Source: Coprousia sp963931435
Lineage (GTDB): Bacteria; Actinomycetota; Coriobacteriia; Coriobacteriales; Coriobacteriaceae
Length of the DNA: 64,000 nt
Assembly: GCA_963931435.1 (NCBI GenBank)
Contig: OZ007012.1
Span: forward strand, 682,001-746,000
Direction of reading: 5' to 3'
Part shown: positions 27,216 through 34,302 of the stretch, one piece after another
Position numbering within the stretch: position 1 is the first letter of the stretch
Layout: each line of letters starts with the position of its first letter
Translations under genes and position numbers: made by a program
Notes under the pieces: generated by a model
The model's database searches: none
What the model saw: only the letters and a program-made list of their open reading frames with translations
Told to the model about the DNA's origin: nothing

Positions 27216-29315
27216 ATGGGGCGCAAGCGGAGGAGCGGGAACCGGCACGGCGCCGCGCGCAGCGTGCGGAGGCCGAGCCTAATGGGCACGGTGCGCCTCA
27301 TCGAGCACGGCGCCGTGGTCGAGACGGCCGAGGGGTCGTTCCGCATCACGAGCCGGGGCCTGCGCGAGGTCATGAACGGCGACGCCGTGGCCGTGAGCCT
27401 GGGGCGCGGGCCCCGGGGCGAGCGGCGCGCGGTGGTGGAGAGCGTCGTGGAGCGCGCCTCCTCCATCGTGGTGGGGACCTTCGACGAGGCGGGCCCCCTG
27501 GGCGTGGTGCGTCCGCTCGACACGCGTCTCAAGGCGGATTTCTTCGTGCTGCCCTCCGACCCCTCGCCCCGACGCCTGAACGTGAGCCCGGGCGACGTGG
27601 TCGCCGCGCGCATCGAGAGCTATCCCACGCGCTACGAGTCGGGGGTGGTCTCCATCGAGCGGCGTCTGGGCGGGCCGGATGCCCCCGATCTGGGCATACG
27701 CTGCATCATGGCGCGCTACGACCTCAGCGACGGGTACCCCGAGCGGGCAGAGCGCGCGGCGGCAACCTTGGAGTTGGACGTCGCGTCCGCACTCGCCGAT
27801 CCCCTGCGGCGCGATCTGCGCGACCGGTTCGCGCTGACCATCGATCCGGTGGACGCCCGCGACTTCGACGACGCCCTTTCGATCGAGCGCACCGCTGGCG
27901 GCGGCTTCCTCTTGGGCGTGCACATCGCCGACGTCTCGCACTACGTCGCCTGGGACGATCCAGTGGACATCGAGGCGCGCCGCCGCGGAACTTCGGTGTA
28001 CCTGGCCGATCGCGTGCTGCCCATGCTGCCGGAGCGCCTCTCATGCGACCTGTGCTCGCTGGCGCCCGGCGCGGACCGCCTGGCCTTCACGGTCGACGTG
28101 CGCCTCGACGGCGCGGGGAGGGTGCGCTCGGCGCGCGCCTATCCGAGCGTGATCCGCTCGCGCGTGCGCCTCTCGTATGCACAGGCCGATGCCCTCCTCG
28201 AAGATGGGGCGGCTGCGGACGCCCCCGGGCTGCCCGACGTGCCCGCGGGCGGCGCCGCGCTCGCCGAGGACGTGCGCGCGGCGCGGGCATGCGGCGTGGA
28301 CCTCGCCGCGTTCCTGCGCACGGCCGCCGATCTCGCCGAGCTGCGGCGCGCCATCAGGGCGCGCAGGGGCGCCGTCGACTTCGATACCGTCGAGGTGCAC
28401 GCGGTGCTCGGTGAGCAGGGCGAGGTCGTCACCCTCACCGGACGCGAGCGCACGCCGGCGACCGGCCTCGTCGAGGAGGCGATGCTCATCGCCAACGAAT
28501 GCGTGGCGGAGCGCTTGGTGTCCGCGGGCGCGGCGACGGCGTTCCGCGTCCACGAGCCTCCCCAGCCCGACCACCTGGGCGATGCGGCGTTCGCCCTCTT
28601 GGATCTGGGCGTCTGCGACCGCGACCAGGCCGCGGCCATCGCGGCGGGCGACCAGGCGGCCATGCGCTCCGTGCTGGAGCGCGCGGCGGGTACCGGCGCG
28701 GCGGAGGTTGCCAACGCGCTTCTGCTGCGCGCGATGCAGCGCGCCGTGTACCGTCCGCATAACCTCGGGCACTACGCGCTGGGCGCCGACGCCTACTGCC
28801 ATTTCACGAGCCCCATCCGCCGCTACCCCGACCTGCTCGTGCACCGCGCGCTCAAGATGGAGCTCGCCCGCGAGCGCTTGGGCGCCCGCGCCGCCCGCGA
28901 GCGCGCGCCCCGGCTGGTGGGGAGCGGGCAGAGCGGGCTGGAGGCCCTGCTGCCGCAGATCTGCCGCGACGCCAGCGACGCCGAGCGCGCCGCCGACGCG
29001 GCCGCGCGCGCCTCGCAGAAGGTCGAGGTCGCCCGCTACTACCTGCCGCGCATCGGCGAGCGCATCGGCGGGACCGTCGCTTGGATGGACGAGATGGGGC
29101 TCTTCGTCCGCTTGGACGGGACCCATGCCGAGGAGCTCGTTCCGATGCGCGACATCGGCGACGAGTGGTTCAGCTTCGACGCGCGCCTGCTCACCGTCAC
29201 GGGCGCCGAGACGGGACGCGTCGTGCGCCTGGGGGATCGCGTCATCGTGGAGATCGCGCGGGCCAATCCGGTGCGCGGGCACCTGGATCTCAAGCTCGTC
29301 CACGGCAGGCATTAG
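27216..29315 (+). CDS. rnr: RNase R / RNB-domain exoribonuclease
   Basis: Processive 3'-5' exoribonuclease for structured RNA and, with SmpB-tmRNA, for defective mRNA. In 699 residues: short basic N-terminus, cold-shock-like OB domains to about 170, RNB catalytic domain (about 190-520) with TIDPVDARDFDDALSIE carrying the metal aspartates and GVHIADVSHYV, and a C-terminal S1-like domain (about 600-695, TVAWMDEMGLFVRLDGTHAEELVP). It is somewhat shorter than the roughly 750-810 of many RNase R proteins and ends directly after S1, without the basic tail. GGAAGGAGG precedes ATG. smpB lies 1 kb downstream on the same strand, fitting the known trans-translation partnership. Confidence 0.93.
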   Translation: MGRKRRSGNRHGAARSVRRPSLMGTVRLIEHGAVVETAEGSFRITSRGLREVMNGDAVAVSLGRGPRGERRAVVESVVERASSIVVGTFDEAGPLGVVRPLDTRLKADFFVLPSDPSPRRLNVSPGDVVAARIESYPTRYESGVVSIERRLGGPDAPDLGIRCIMARYDLSDGYPERAERAAATLELDVASALADPLRRDLRDRFALTIDPVDARDFDDALSIERTAGGGFLLGVHIADVSHYVAWDDPVDIEARRRGTSVYLADRVLPMLPERLSCDLCSLAPGADRLAFTVDVRLDGAGRVRSARAYPSVIRSRVRLSYAQADALLEDGAAADAPGLPDVPAGGAALAEDVRAARACGVDLAAFLRTAADLAELRRAIRARRGAVDFDTVEVHAVLGEQGEVVTLTGRERTPATGLVEEAMLIANECVAERLVSAGAATAFRVHEPPQPDHLGDAAFALLDLGVCDRDQAAAIAAGDQAAMRSVLERAAGTGAAEVANALLLRAMQRAVYRPHNLGHYALGADAYCHFTSPIRRYPDLLVHRALKMELARERLGARAARERAPRLVGSGQSGLEALLPQICRDASDAERAADAAARASQKVEVARYYLPRIGERIGGTVAWMDEMGLFVRLDGTHAEELVPMRDIGDEWFSFDARLLTVTGAETGRVVRLGDRVIVEIARANPVRGHLDLKLVHGRH

Positions 29316-29439
29316 GCTACACTGGAGGGACGGCGGGTGCCCGGCGCGCCACGCGCCCGCGGTCCGCGCCGTCCGCTGATTCATCCCGGCGCCGTCCGGC
29401 TCCGAGCCGCAGAGCGGCGCCTGCTAGAAACGAGGATTC

Positions 29440-30345
29440 ATGGACCTACCCTTCACGCGAGCCGATCTCGCGCATGCCGAGAACTTCCTGGGGCAGGGCG
29501 ATGTCGAGGGCGCCCTGCCGCTGCTGCAGGACCTGCGCGACGCCGCCGCGGCCTACATCGAGCAGGAGTGCCGCACGACCGAGACCGTCCAGTACTTCAG
29601 CTTCGCCGATGCCTTCGAGCGCCTGGCGTACCGTCGGGTCGAATCCGATCCGCGCACGCTCGTGGCCGCCCCGCTGCCCTTCGATCGCGTCTACGCCGAT
29701 CTCGCCCTGTGCTACCTGCGCCAGCAGGAGTACGTGCTCGCTCGCGACGCGCTCATGCAGGCGGTGCGCTGGGATCCCATGAACTGCAGCTACCGGCTCG
29801 ACCTCGCCGAGGTGTTCCGGATACTCGGCAACACGCAGGAGTGGGCCTCGCTCAGCCATTCGGTGCTGGAGCGTGCCGCGGACCCGCGCTCCGCTTCGCG
29901 CGCCTATGCCAACCTGGGGTGCTTCTTCTTGGACGAGGGCGGCTCCGTCGCGGCGGCGGCCTGCGCGCGCCTCGCTGCGCGCTACGCACCGGATGCGCGC
30001 TGGACGACGTCGCTTGCCGAGCGCGTGGCCGCCGAGCATCCCGAGACGGCCGATGTCGCCGATGAGGAGGCGTTCGCCGAGCTCGAGGCGGCCGGTGTGC
30101 CCGCCGCGCTCAACGCCGACATCGCCATCTGCCTCATCATGTGTGCCACCGATGCGGCGGCCGCTGGCGATGCGGACGAGGCAACGCGCCTCATCATACG
30201 CGCGCGCGACCTGGTGGGGGCGGATGCCGCGAAGGCGCTCATCCAGCTCGTGCACGAGTCCGATGCCGAGCTCGCCCGCGAGCGCGCCGCCTCCGGCGCC
30301 CCGGAGGGGGCCGAGCGGGGAGAGGAGGACGACGATGCCCGGTAG
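29440..30345 (+). CDS. TPR-like protein between rnr and smpB
   Basis: A 301-residue soluble, acidic protein without signal peptide. Residues about 75-190 form two to three tetratricopeptide-like helix pairs (FDRVYADLALCYLRQQEYVLARDALMQAVRWDP and the following repeats), so it is probably a protein-binding scaffold. The N-terminal 70 residues and the C-terminal 100 are helical and unassigned. ACGAGGA precedes the ATG. Its last codons overlap the smpB start by 11 bases, indicating translational coupling with the tmRNA-binding protein. A role in ribosome rescue or RNA decay is inferred from position only. Confidence 0.8.
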   Translation: MDLPFTRADLAHAENFLGQGDVEGALPLLQDLRDAAAAYIEQECRTTETVQYFSFADAFERLAYRRVESDPRTLVAAPLPFDRVYADLALCYLRQQEYVLARDALMQAVRWDPMNCSYRLDLAEVFRILGNTQEWASLSHSVLERAADPRSASRAYANLGCFFLDEGGSVAAAACARLAARYAPDARWTTSLAERVAAEHPETADVADEEAFAELEAAGVPAALNADIAICLIMCATDAAAAGDADEATRLIIRARDLVGADAAKALIQLVHESDAELARERAASGAPEGAERGEEDDDAR

Positions 30346-30805
30346 ACGCGAGCGCAAGACCATCGCCAAGAACCGCTCGGCGCGCCACGAGTACACCATC
30401 GAGGAGACCTACGAGGCGGGTGTGGAGCTCGCCGGGACCGAGGTGAAGAGCCTGCGCGAGCGCGCGTGCCAGATCACCGACACCTTCGCGCTCATCCGCC
30501 AGGGCGAGTGCTGGCTCATGGGCGTGCACATCCACCCCTACAGCCACGGCAGCATCTTCAACCGCGATCCCGATCGCCGCCGCAAGCTGCTGCTGCATCG
30601 GCGCGAGATCGACCATCTGGATCAGAAGCTCCGCACGCGCGGCTACGCCCTCGTGCCGCTCGAGCTGTATTTCGATGAGAACGGCCGCGTCAAGCTCACG
30701 CTCGGGCTGGGGCGCGGCAAGAAGCTCTACGACAAGCGCGAGGACATGGCGCGCCGCGACATGGACCGCGAGATCGCCCGCGCCCTTAAGCAGCGCAGCC
30801 GTTAG
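30335..30805 (+). CDS. smpB: SsrA (tmRNA)-binding protein SmpB
   Basis: Small RNA-binding protein that delivers tmRNA to stalled ribosomes. The 156-residue product has the OB-fold core (TIEETYEAGVELAGTEVKSLR, VHIHPYSHGSIFN) and the basic C-terminal tail (GKKLYDKREDMARRDMDREIARALK) that reaches into the mRNA channel. ATG 30335 with GAGGAGGA upstream lies inside the end of the TPR gene. A 10-bp GC hairpin without T run (30811-30833) follows. The tmRNA gene is not next to it. Confidence 0.96.
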   Translation: MPGRRERKTIAKNRSARHEYTIEETYEAGVELAGTEVKSLRERACQITDTFALIRQGECWLMGVHIHPYSHGSIFNRDPDRRRKLLLHRREIDHLDQKLRTRGYALVPLELYFDENGRVKLTLGLGRGKKLYDKREDMARRDMDREIARALKQRSR

Positions 30806-30879
30806 GGGCGGCCGTCCCGTCGCACGGGGCGGCGAGCGGGTATAAACGGGGCAGTGGACATCGACCAAGGGGGTTTGCC

Positions 30880-31383
30880 ATGGATCTGACCGCGTTCTTC
30901 AAGATGAGCTACGGACTCTACGTCGTATCGGCCGAGGCCGAGGGCACCCGTGCCGGGTGCCTCATCAACACCGCCGTGCAGGTGACCGCCGAGCCTCCGC
31001 GCATCTCGGTGGCCGTCAACAAGGACAACGTCACCGCCGGCGTGATCGAGCGCGCGGGCGCCTTCGCCGTCACGGTGGTGGACATGACGGCCGACATGCC
31101 CTATCTGGGCAACTTCGGGTTCCGCTCGAGCGCGGACTTCGACAAGTTCGAGAAGTACGGTTGCGAGACGACCGACCTGGGCAGCCCCTACGCGCCCGAG
31201 CACGCCTGCGCCGTGTTCTCCTGCAAGCTCATCGACACCGTCGACGTGGGCACGCACTATCTGTTCATCGGCGAGGTGTCCGACGCGCGCAAGCTCTCCG
31301 ATGAGGAGCCCATCACCTACGGCTACTACCACACGACGCTCAAGGGCAAGACTCCGCCCAAGGCGTCCTCGTACCAGGGCTAG
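30880..31383 (+). CDS. Flavin reductase-like FMN-binding protein
   Basis: A 167-residue split-barrel flavoprotein of the flavin reductase-like/flavoredoxin family, with the usual start FKMSYGLYVVSAEAEGTRAGCLINTAVQV and TVVDMTADMPYLGNFGFRSSADFDKF. It would bind FMN and pass electrons. The next gene, 107 bases on, is a rubredoxin; in clostridia the two domains are fused as high-molecular-weight rubredoxin (Hrb), which feeds electrons to flavodiiron proteins for oxygen or NO reduction. A -10-like TATAAA at 30841-30846 suggests its own promoter, and AAGGGGG precedes the ATG. Confidence 0.9.
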   Translation: MDLTAFFKMSYGLYVVSAEAEGTRAGCLINTAVQVTAEPPRISVAVNKDNVTAGVIERAGAFAVTVVDMTADMPYLGNFGFRSSADFDKFEKYGCETTDLGSPYAPEHACAVFSCKLIDTVDVGTHYLFIGEVSDARKLSDEEPITYGYYHTTLKGKTPPKASSYQG

Positions 31384-31490
31384 GCGGCGCCCGCCGGCGC
31401 CGCGCGCAAATCGCCCTGAGATTCGCAGGTTTGAAACCGCGGCAGGTGGATATACTAGCCATACGTTCATCGCCAACGAAAGGATTTGTC

Positions 31491-31634
31491 ATGGCTGACG
31501 AGAAGAAGACCTACAAGTTCGTGTGCGTCGTCTGCGGCTACGAGGTCGAGGTCGACACCCCCGAGCTCCCCGAGGACTACGTCTGCCCCGTGTGCGGCGT
31601 GGGCCCCGATCAGTTCGAGCTGGTCGAGGAGTAG
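31491..31634 (+). CDS. Rubredoxin
   Basis: A 47-residue one-iron electron carrier. Both Cys pairs are present: CVVCGY near residues 12-17 and CPVCGVGPDQFEL near 32-44, but the middle is shortened compared with the usual 52-54 residue rubredoxin, resembling the rubredoxin domain of Hrb proteins. AAAGGA precedes ATG. A promoter is likely just upstream (TTGAAA 31431-31436, TATACT or TACTAG at 31451-31458). Works probably with the FMN protein encoded upstream in oxygen or oxidative stress defence. Confidence 0.93.
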   Translation: MADEKKTYKFVCVVCGYEVEVDTPELPEDYVCPVCGVGPDQFELVEE

Positions 31635-31668
31635 CATCCGCGCGCTCGACGCGCTCGATCGAACGATG

Positions 31669-31703
31669 ACGCGCCGTCTCCCCTCGAGGGAGGCGGCGCG
31701 TTT
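31669..31703 (+). terminator. Hairpin terminator after rubredoxin
   Basis: A 14-bp stem with one G-T pair (31669-31682 with 31688-31701), loop CTCGA, followed by TTTGCG. Weak T run; it sits between convergent genes. Confidence 0.6.
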
Positions 31704-31756
31704 GCGTATGCGGGACGCTTGCGGGCGGAGGGGGGGGTACCAGGTAGGTGCCATCC

Positions 31757-32596
31757 TCACGCGATAGGCATGTCCTCCCAGGAGCCGTCGGCGCGCGGCA
31801 CGGCGACGGAGCGGTAGCCGGCGCGCGCGGCGTGGTCGTAGGCGCGCGCGACGCCCCAGCAGATGTCCGCCGCGGCGTGCGCGTCTGAGCCCACGGTGAG
31901 GGGCACGCCCGCGCGCTGGAAGCGCTCCAGCAGCCCCCAGGCGGGGTAGTAGTCCCCGATGCCCTTGCGCAGCGCCGCGGTTGAGAGCTCGACGCGCTTG
32001 CCCGTATCATGCGCGCAGGCGGCCATGCGGTCCCAGAGCGGCGCGAGGTCGATCGTGGGCGCGAGGCCCGCGCGGCTGAAGCGCTGCGCGAGGTCGGGAT
32101 GGGCCATGGTGTCGAACAGGGGGCAGGTGCAGGCGCGGCACCAGGCGTCCGCATAGCGGCGCCAGACCTCGTCGGGGCCCAGCTCGCGCCAGATGGAGAG
32201 GTCGTCGGCGTCGTCGATCCACGCCCCGTCGTCGGGTGCGCCGATCCAGTGGACGGAGCCCAGGCGCACCGCCGCGCCCGCGCTCCAGCGCGCGATGTTG
32301 GCCTCGCAGCCCTCGTACCAGTCGCATTCGAACCCATAGATCATTTCGATGCCGGGATGCGCCGCCGCTGCCGTGTCGAAGGCGGCGCGATGGGCGGCGA
32401 GGTCCGCCTCGACCACCTGCACCGCGCCCTCGGGATCCATGATGGCGGGCAGGGTGAGGTGGTCGGTGGCGACGAGCACAGCGCATCCCGCCCGCTCGGC
32501 GGCCCGGACGTTCTCCTCGAACGTGCTCACGCCATCGGAGAAGCGGGTGTGGGTGTGGGTGTCGACGAGCGTGCGAGCGGGAAGCGGGGAGGGCAT
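31757..32596 (-). CDS. PHP-domain phosphatase, probably histidinol-phosphatase
   Basis: A 279-residue metal-dependent phosphoesterase. The N-terminal VDTHTHTRFSDG and the later HPDL, ELSTAAL and VGSDAHAA segments are the metal-binding motifs of PHP-family histidinol-phosphatases (HisK type), which remove phosphate in histidine biosynthesis. The ATG at 32596 has GGAG 4 bases upstream and places the motif near residue 10 as in homologues; the open frame continues upstream but is not supported. No other his gene is near, so another phosphomonoester substrate remains possible. Confidence 0.8.
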   Translation of the reverse strand: MPSPLPARTLVDTHTHTRFSDGVSTFEENVRAAERAGCAVLVATDHLTLPAIMDPEGAVQVVEADLAAHRAAFDTAAAAHPGIEMIYGFECDWYEGCEANIARWSAGAAVRLGSVHWIGAPDDGAWIDDADDLSIWRELGPDEVWRRYADAWCRACTCPLFDTMAHPDLAQRFSRAGLAPTIDLAPLWDRMAACAHDTGKRVELSTAALRKGIGDYYPAWGLLERFQRAGVPLTVGSDAHAAADICWGVARAYDHAARAGYRSVAVPRADGSWEDMPIA

Positions 32597-32777
32597 GGGG
32601 CTCCAATCGGGATGCGGGCGGATGCCGGGGGATGCCCGGGCGGGGTGCGGGCGATGCCGCTCGGCGACGACGCGGGCAGCCCGGCATAGCCGGCGCCGGG
32701 CGCTGCCTGCCGGACGGACGCGGGCGGCCGCGGCGCCCGCCGGCTGCGGGCCGCGGGCGGACGCCTGCGCGGTTTCG

Positions 32778-33245
32778 CTACGACTTGGTCTCCATGCGGG
32801 CGTGGCACTTGGGGCAGGTGACGATGATCTTGCCCTTGCCGCGCGGGACCGAGAGCATGGTGCCGCAGTTGGGGCACTTGAGGAACGCCTTGGTCTTGCG
32901 CTCCTTCCACATCTTCTTCGCGGTGCGGGCTTGGCGCTTGAGGTCATCGGTCGCCGCCGAGCGGTTCTGCCGCGGACGGGTCGAGGCGCCGGCCGACCCG
33001 CCGAAGCGCTCGCCGATGACGGGGATGCGCGCCATGAGGGAGCGGAACGCCTCGTTCTCGCGCCGCCGCGCGTCGAAGTTCTTCGAGAAGCAGCGCACCA
33101 GCGCGCCGATGAGCACCACGAGCGCGATGATCGAGAGGATGCGGAGCTGGGCGATGCTGCCGATCAGCGCGAGTACCATGCCCGCGCCGCCCAGGGCGAG
33201 GGTGAGGTCGTCGGCGCCGTAGCGGTCGTTCATGAAGTTGTTCAT
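32778..33245 (-). CDS. Small membrane protein with C-terminal zinc ribbon
   Basis: A 155-residue protein I do not recognise as a named family. Two closely spaced hydrophobic segments (about residues 14-30 and 32-52) are followed by a basic cytoplasmic region and, at 118-150, a zinc ribbon with CPNC and CPKC separated by about 16 residues. ATG 33245 has AAGGGAAA upstream and gives a compact protein; a longer in-frame start is less likely. The 181 bases between it and the PHP gene are GC-rich with no gene. Such proteins occur widely in Coriobacteriia; function unknown. Confidence 0.75.
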   Translation of the reverse strand: MNNFMNDRYGADDLTLALGGAGMVLALIGSIAQLRILSIIALVVLIGALVRCFSKNFDARRRENEAFRSLMARIPVIGERFGGSAGASTRPRQNRSAATDDLKRQARTAKKMWKERKTKAFLKCPNCGTMLSVPRGKGKIIVTCPKCHARMETKS

Positions 33246-33464
33246 CCGGTTTCCCTTCATCGGGCGCGGCTGCATGCGCGCCCGCCGTGTGGCGTGGACT
33301 TCGGGAAAAGTCTACCCAAACGGGCGCGCGCACGTGCGCTGCCTGCGCGAACGACACGATAAGGGCGGATTCCGCGGCGCCGTGTGAGGCGCCTGTCCGC
33401 CTTCCTGTTGGATGGAGGGACGTCTCGCGTCCCTCGGCGCGCATCTCGCATGGGGACGACATGG
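33246..33464. other. Non-coding region between zinc-ribbon gene and copper operon end
   Basis: No gene seen. It contains a perfect hairpin GAGGGACG-tctcg-CGTCCCTC (33415-33435) without a T run, and probably the leftward promoter of the zinc-ribbon gene, not identifiable with confidence. Confidence 0.3.
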
Positions 33465-33511
33465 TAGAAAGGCCCCGCGCCGCGGATCCAAGCGGTCCAC
33501 GGCGCGGGGCC
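33465..33511 (-). terminator. Terminator of the copA-copZ-csoR operon
   Basis: Read leftward, a perfect 12-bp stem GGCCCCGCGCCG/CGGCGCGGGGCC (33511-33500 with 33482-33471), with a further GGA/TCC inside, is followed by TTTCT. Confidence 0.8.
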
Positions 33512-33560
33512 CTCCCCATCTGCCCTGAGCCGGACGCTGCGGCGTCCGGGCGCCGACCGG

Positions 33561-33833
33561 TTAGCGGGCGAGCTTGTCGATGATGAGCTCCACTTCGGCG
33601 AGCTTCTGGTCCTTCTCCTGCTCGGAGCCCGATTCCATGGCGGAGCGCACGCAGTGCTCCATGTGCGCCTTGAGCACGTCGGCGTTGATGCGCGCCAGGA
33701 TGGACTGCGTGGCCATGAGCTGCGTGGAGATGTCGATGCAGTAGCGGTCGGATTCGACCATCTTGATGATGCCGTCTATCTGGCCGCGCGCCGTCTTGAG
33801 GAGGCGGAGCGTCTTGGCGGGATCGGCCTGCAT
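33561..33833 (-). CDS. csoR: CsoR family copper-sensing repressor
   Basis: A 90-residue all-helical DNA-binding repressor that leaves its operator when it binds Cu(I). The copper ligands of the family are all in place: C32 (DRYCIDISTQL), H57 and C61 (AHMEHC, spacing H-x3-C). The ATG at 33833 lies 7 bases after the copZ stop, so it is the third gene of a copA-copZ-csoR operon and would regulate its own synthesis through the palindrome in the copA promoter. Other members of the family sense Ni, formaldehyde or sulfide, but the ligands and neighbours argue for copper. Confidence 0.93.
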   Translation of the reverse strand: MQADPAKTLRLLKTARGQIDGIIKMVESDRYCIDISTQLMATQSILARINADVLKAHMEHCVRSAMESGSEQEKDQKLAEVELIIDKLAR

Positions 33834-33840
33834 GGGCGCG

Positions 33841-34059
33841 CTAGGCTGCCGTGACGGACAGGGCGCGGAAATCGCCCGCCGCCGCGACGGCCGCCTCGAG
33901 CTGGGCGGGATCGACCGCGTCGGCGCACTCGACCTCGACGGTGTTGGTCTCGTGGTCGGCGTCGGCATCGGTGACGCCCGCGACCTTCATGAGCTCCGTC
34001 TCCACGGAGGCGTCGCAGTGCCCGCAGTGAAGGCCCTCGGTCTTGATGGTGTAGTGCAT
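33841..34059 (-). CDS. copZ: CopZ-like copper chaperone (HMA domain)
   Basis: A 72-residue cytosolic metallochaperone with one heavy-metal-associated fold. The copper-binding pair is C12 and C15 in GLHCGHCD. It would carry Cu(I) to the CopA ATPase. AAAGGAG precedes the ATG at 34059. It lies between copA and csoR; 243 bases containing a large inverted repeat separate it from copA. The usual M-x-C motif is altered (Leu-His before the first Cys). Confidence 0.92.
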   Translation of the reverse strand: MHYTIKTEGLHCGHCDASVETELMKVAGVTDADADHETNTVEVECADAVDPAQLEAAVAAAGDFRALSVTAA

Positions 34060-34077
34060 GCTTGCTCCTTTCGTCGT

Positions 34078-34184
34078 GTCCGGCTTCCCCAGGCACCGCG
34101 CCTCGGCGCTCACGCGTCGGTCGCCGCCCCGAGGCGCGCTCCCTCCTCGTTCACGCCGATCTGCGGCACCTGGGGAAGCCGGAC
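34078..34184. repeat. 107-base inverted-repeat element between copA and copZ
   Basis: Outer arms GTCCGGCTTCCCCAGG (34078-34093) and its exact complement (34169-34184) extend inward by CxxCCGC-type pairing to 22 bp with two mismatches; inside, GCCTCGG (34100-34106) pairs with CCGAGGC (34129-34135). There is no T run. Either a miniature palindromic element inserted in the operon or an intercistronic RNA structure setting copA versus copZ levels. The other bases of 34060-34302 show nothing recognisable. Confidence 0.65.
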
Positions 34185-34302
34185 GAACCGGTGTGGTTAT
34201 CATCGTCGGGACGTCGTGTCCCGGGATGAACGGTGCGCCTGGATCGGTCCCATGGTAGAGGAACCGGTCGTGAGCGTGTCCCCCGTTTCTTGCTCCGCGG
34301 CC

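Noticed and set aside
33415..33435. Hairpin GAGGGACG/CGTCCCTC as terminator
   Set aside because: No T run on either strand and it is not placed behind a gene end.
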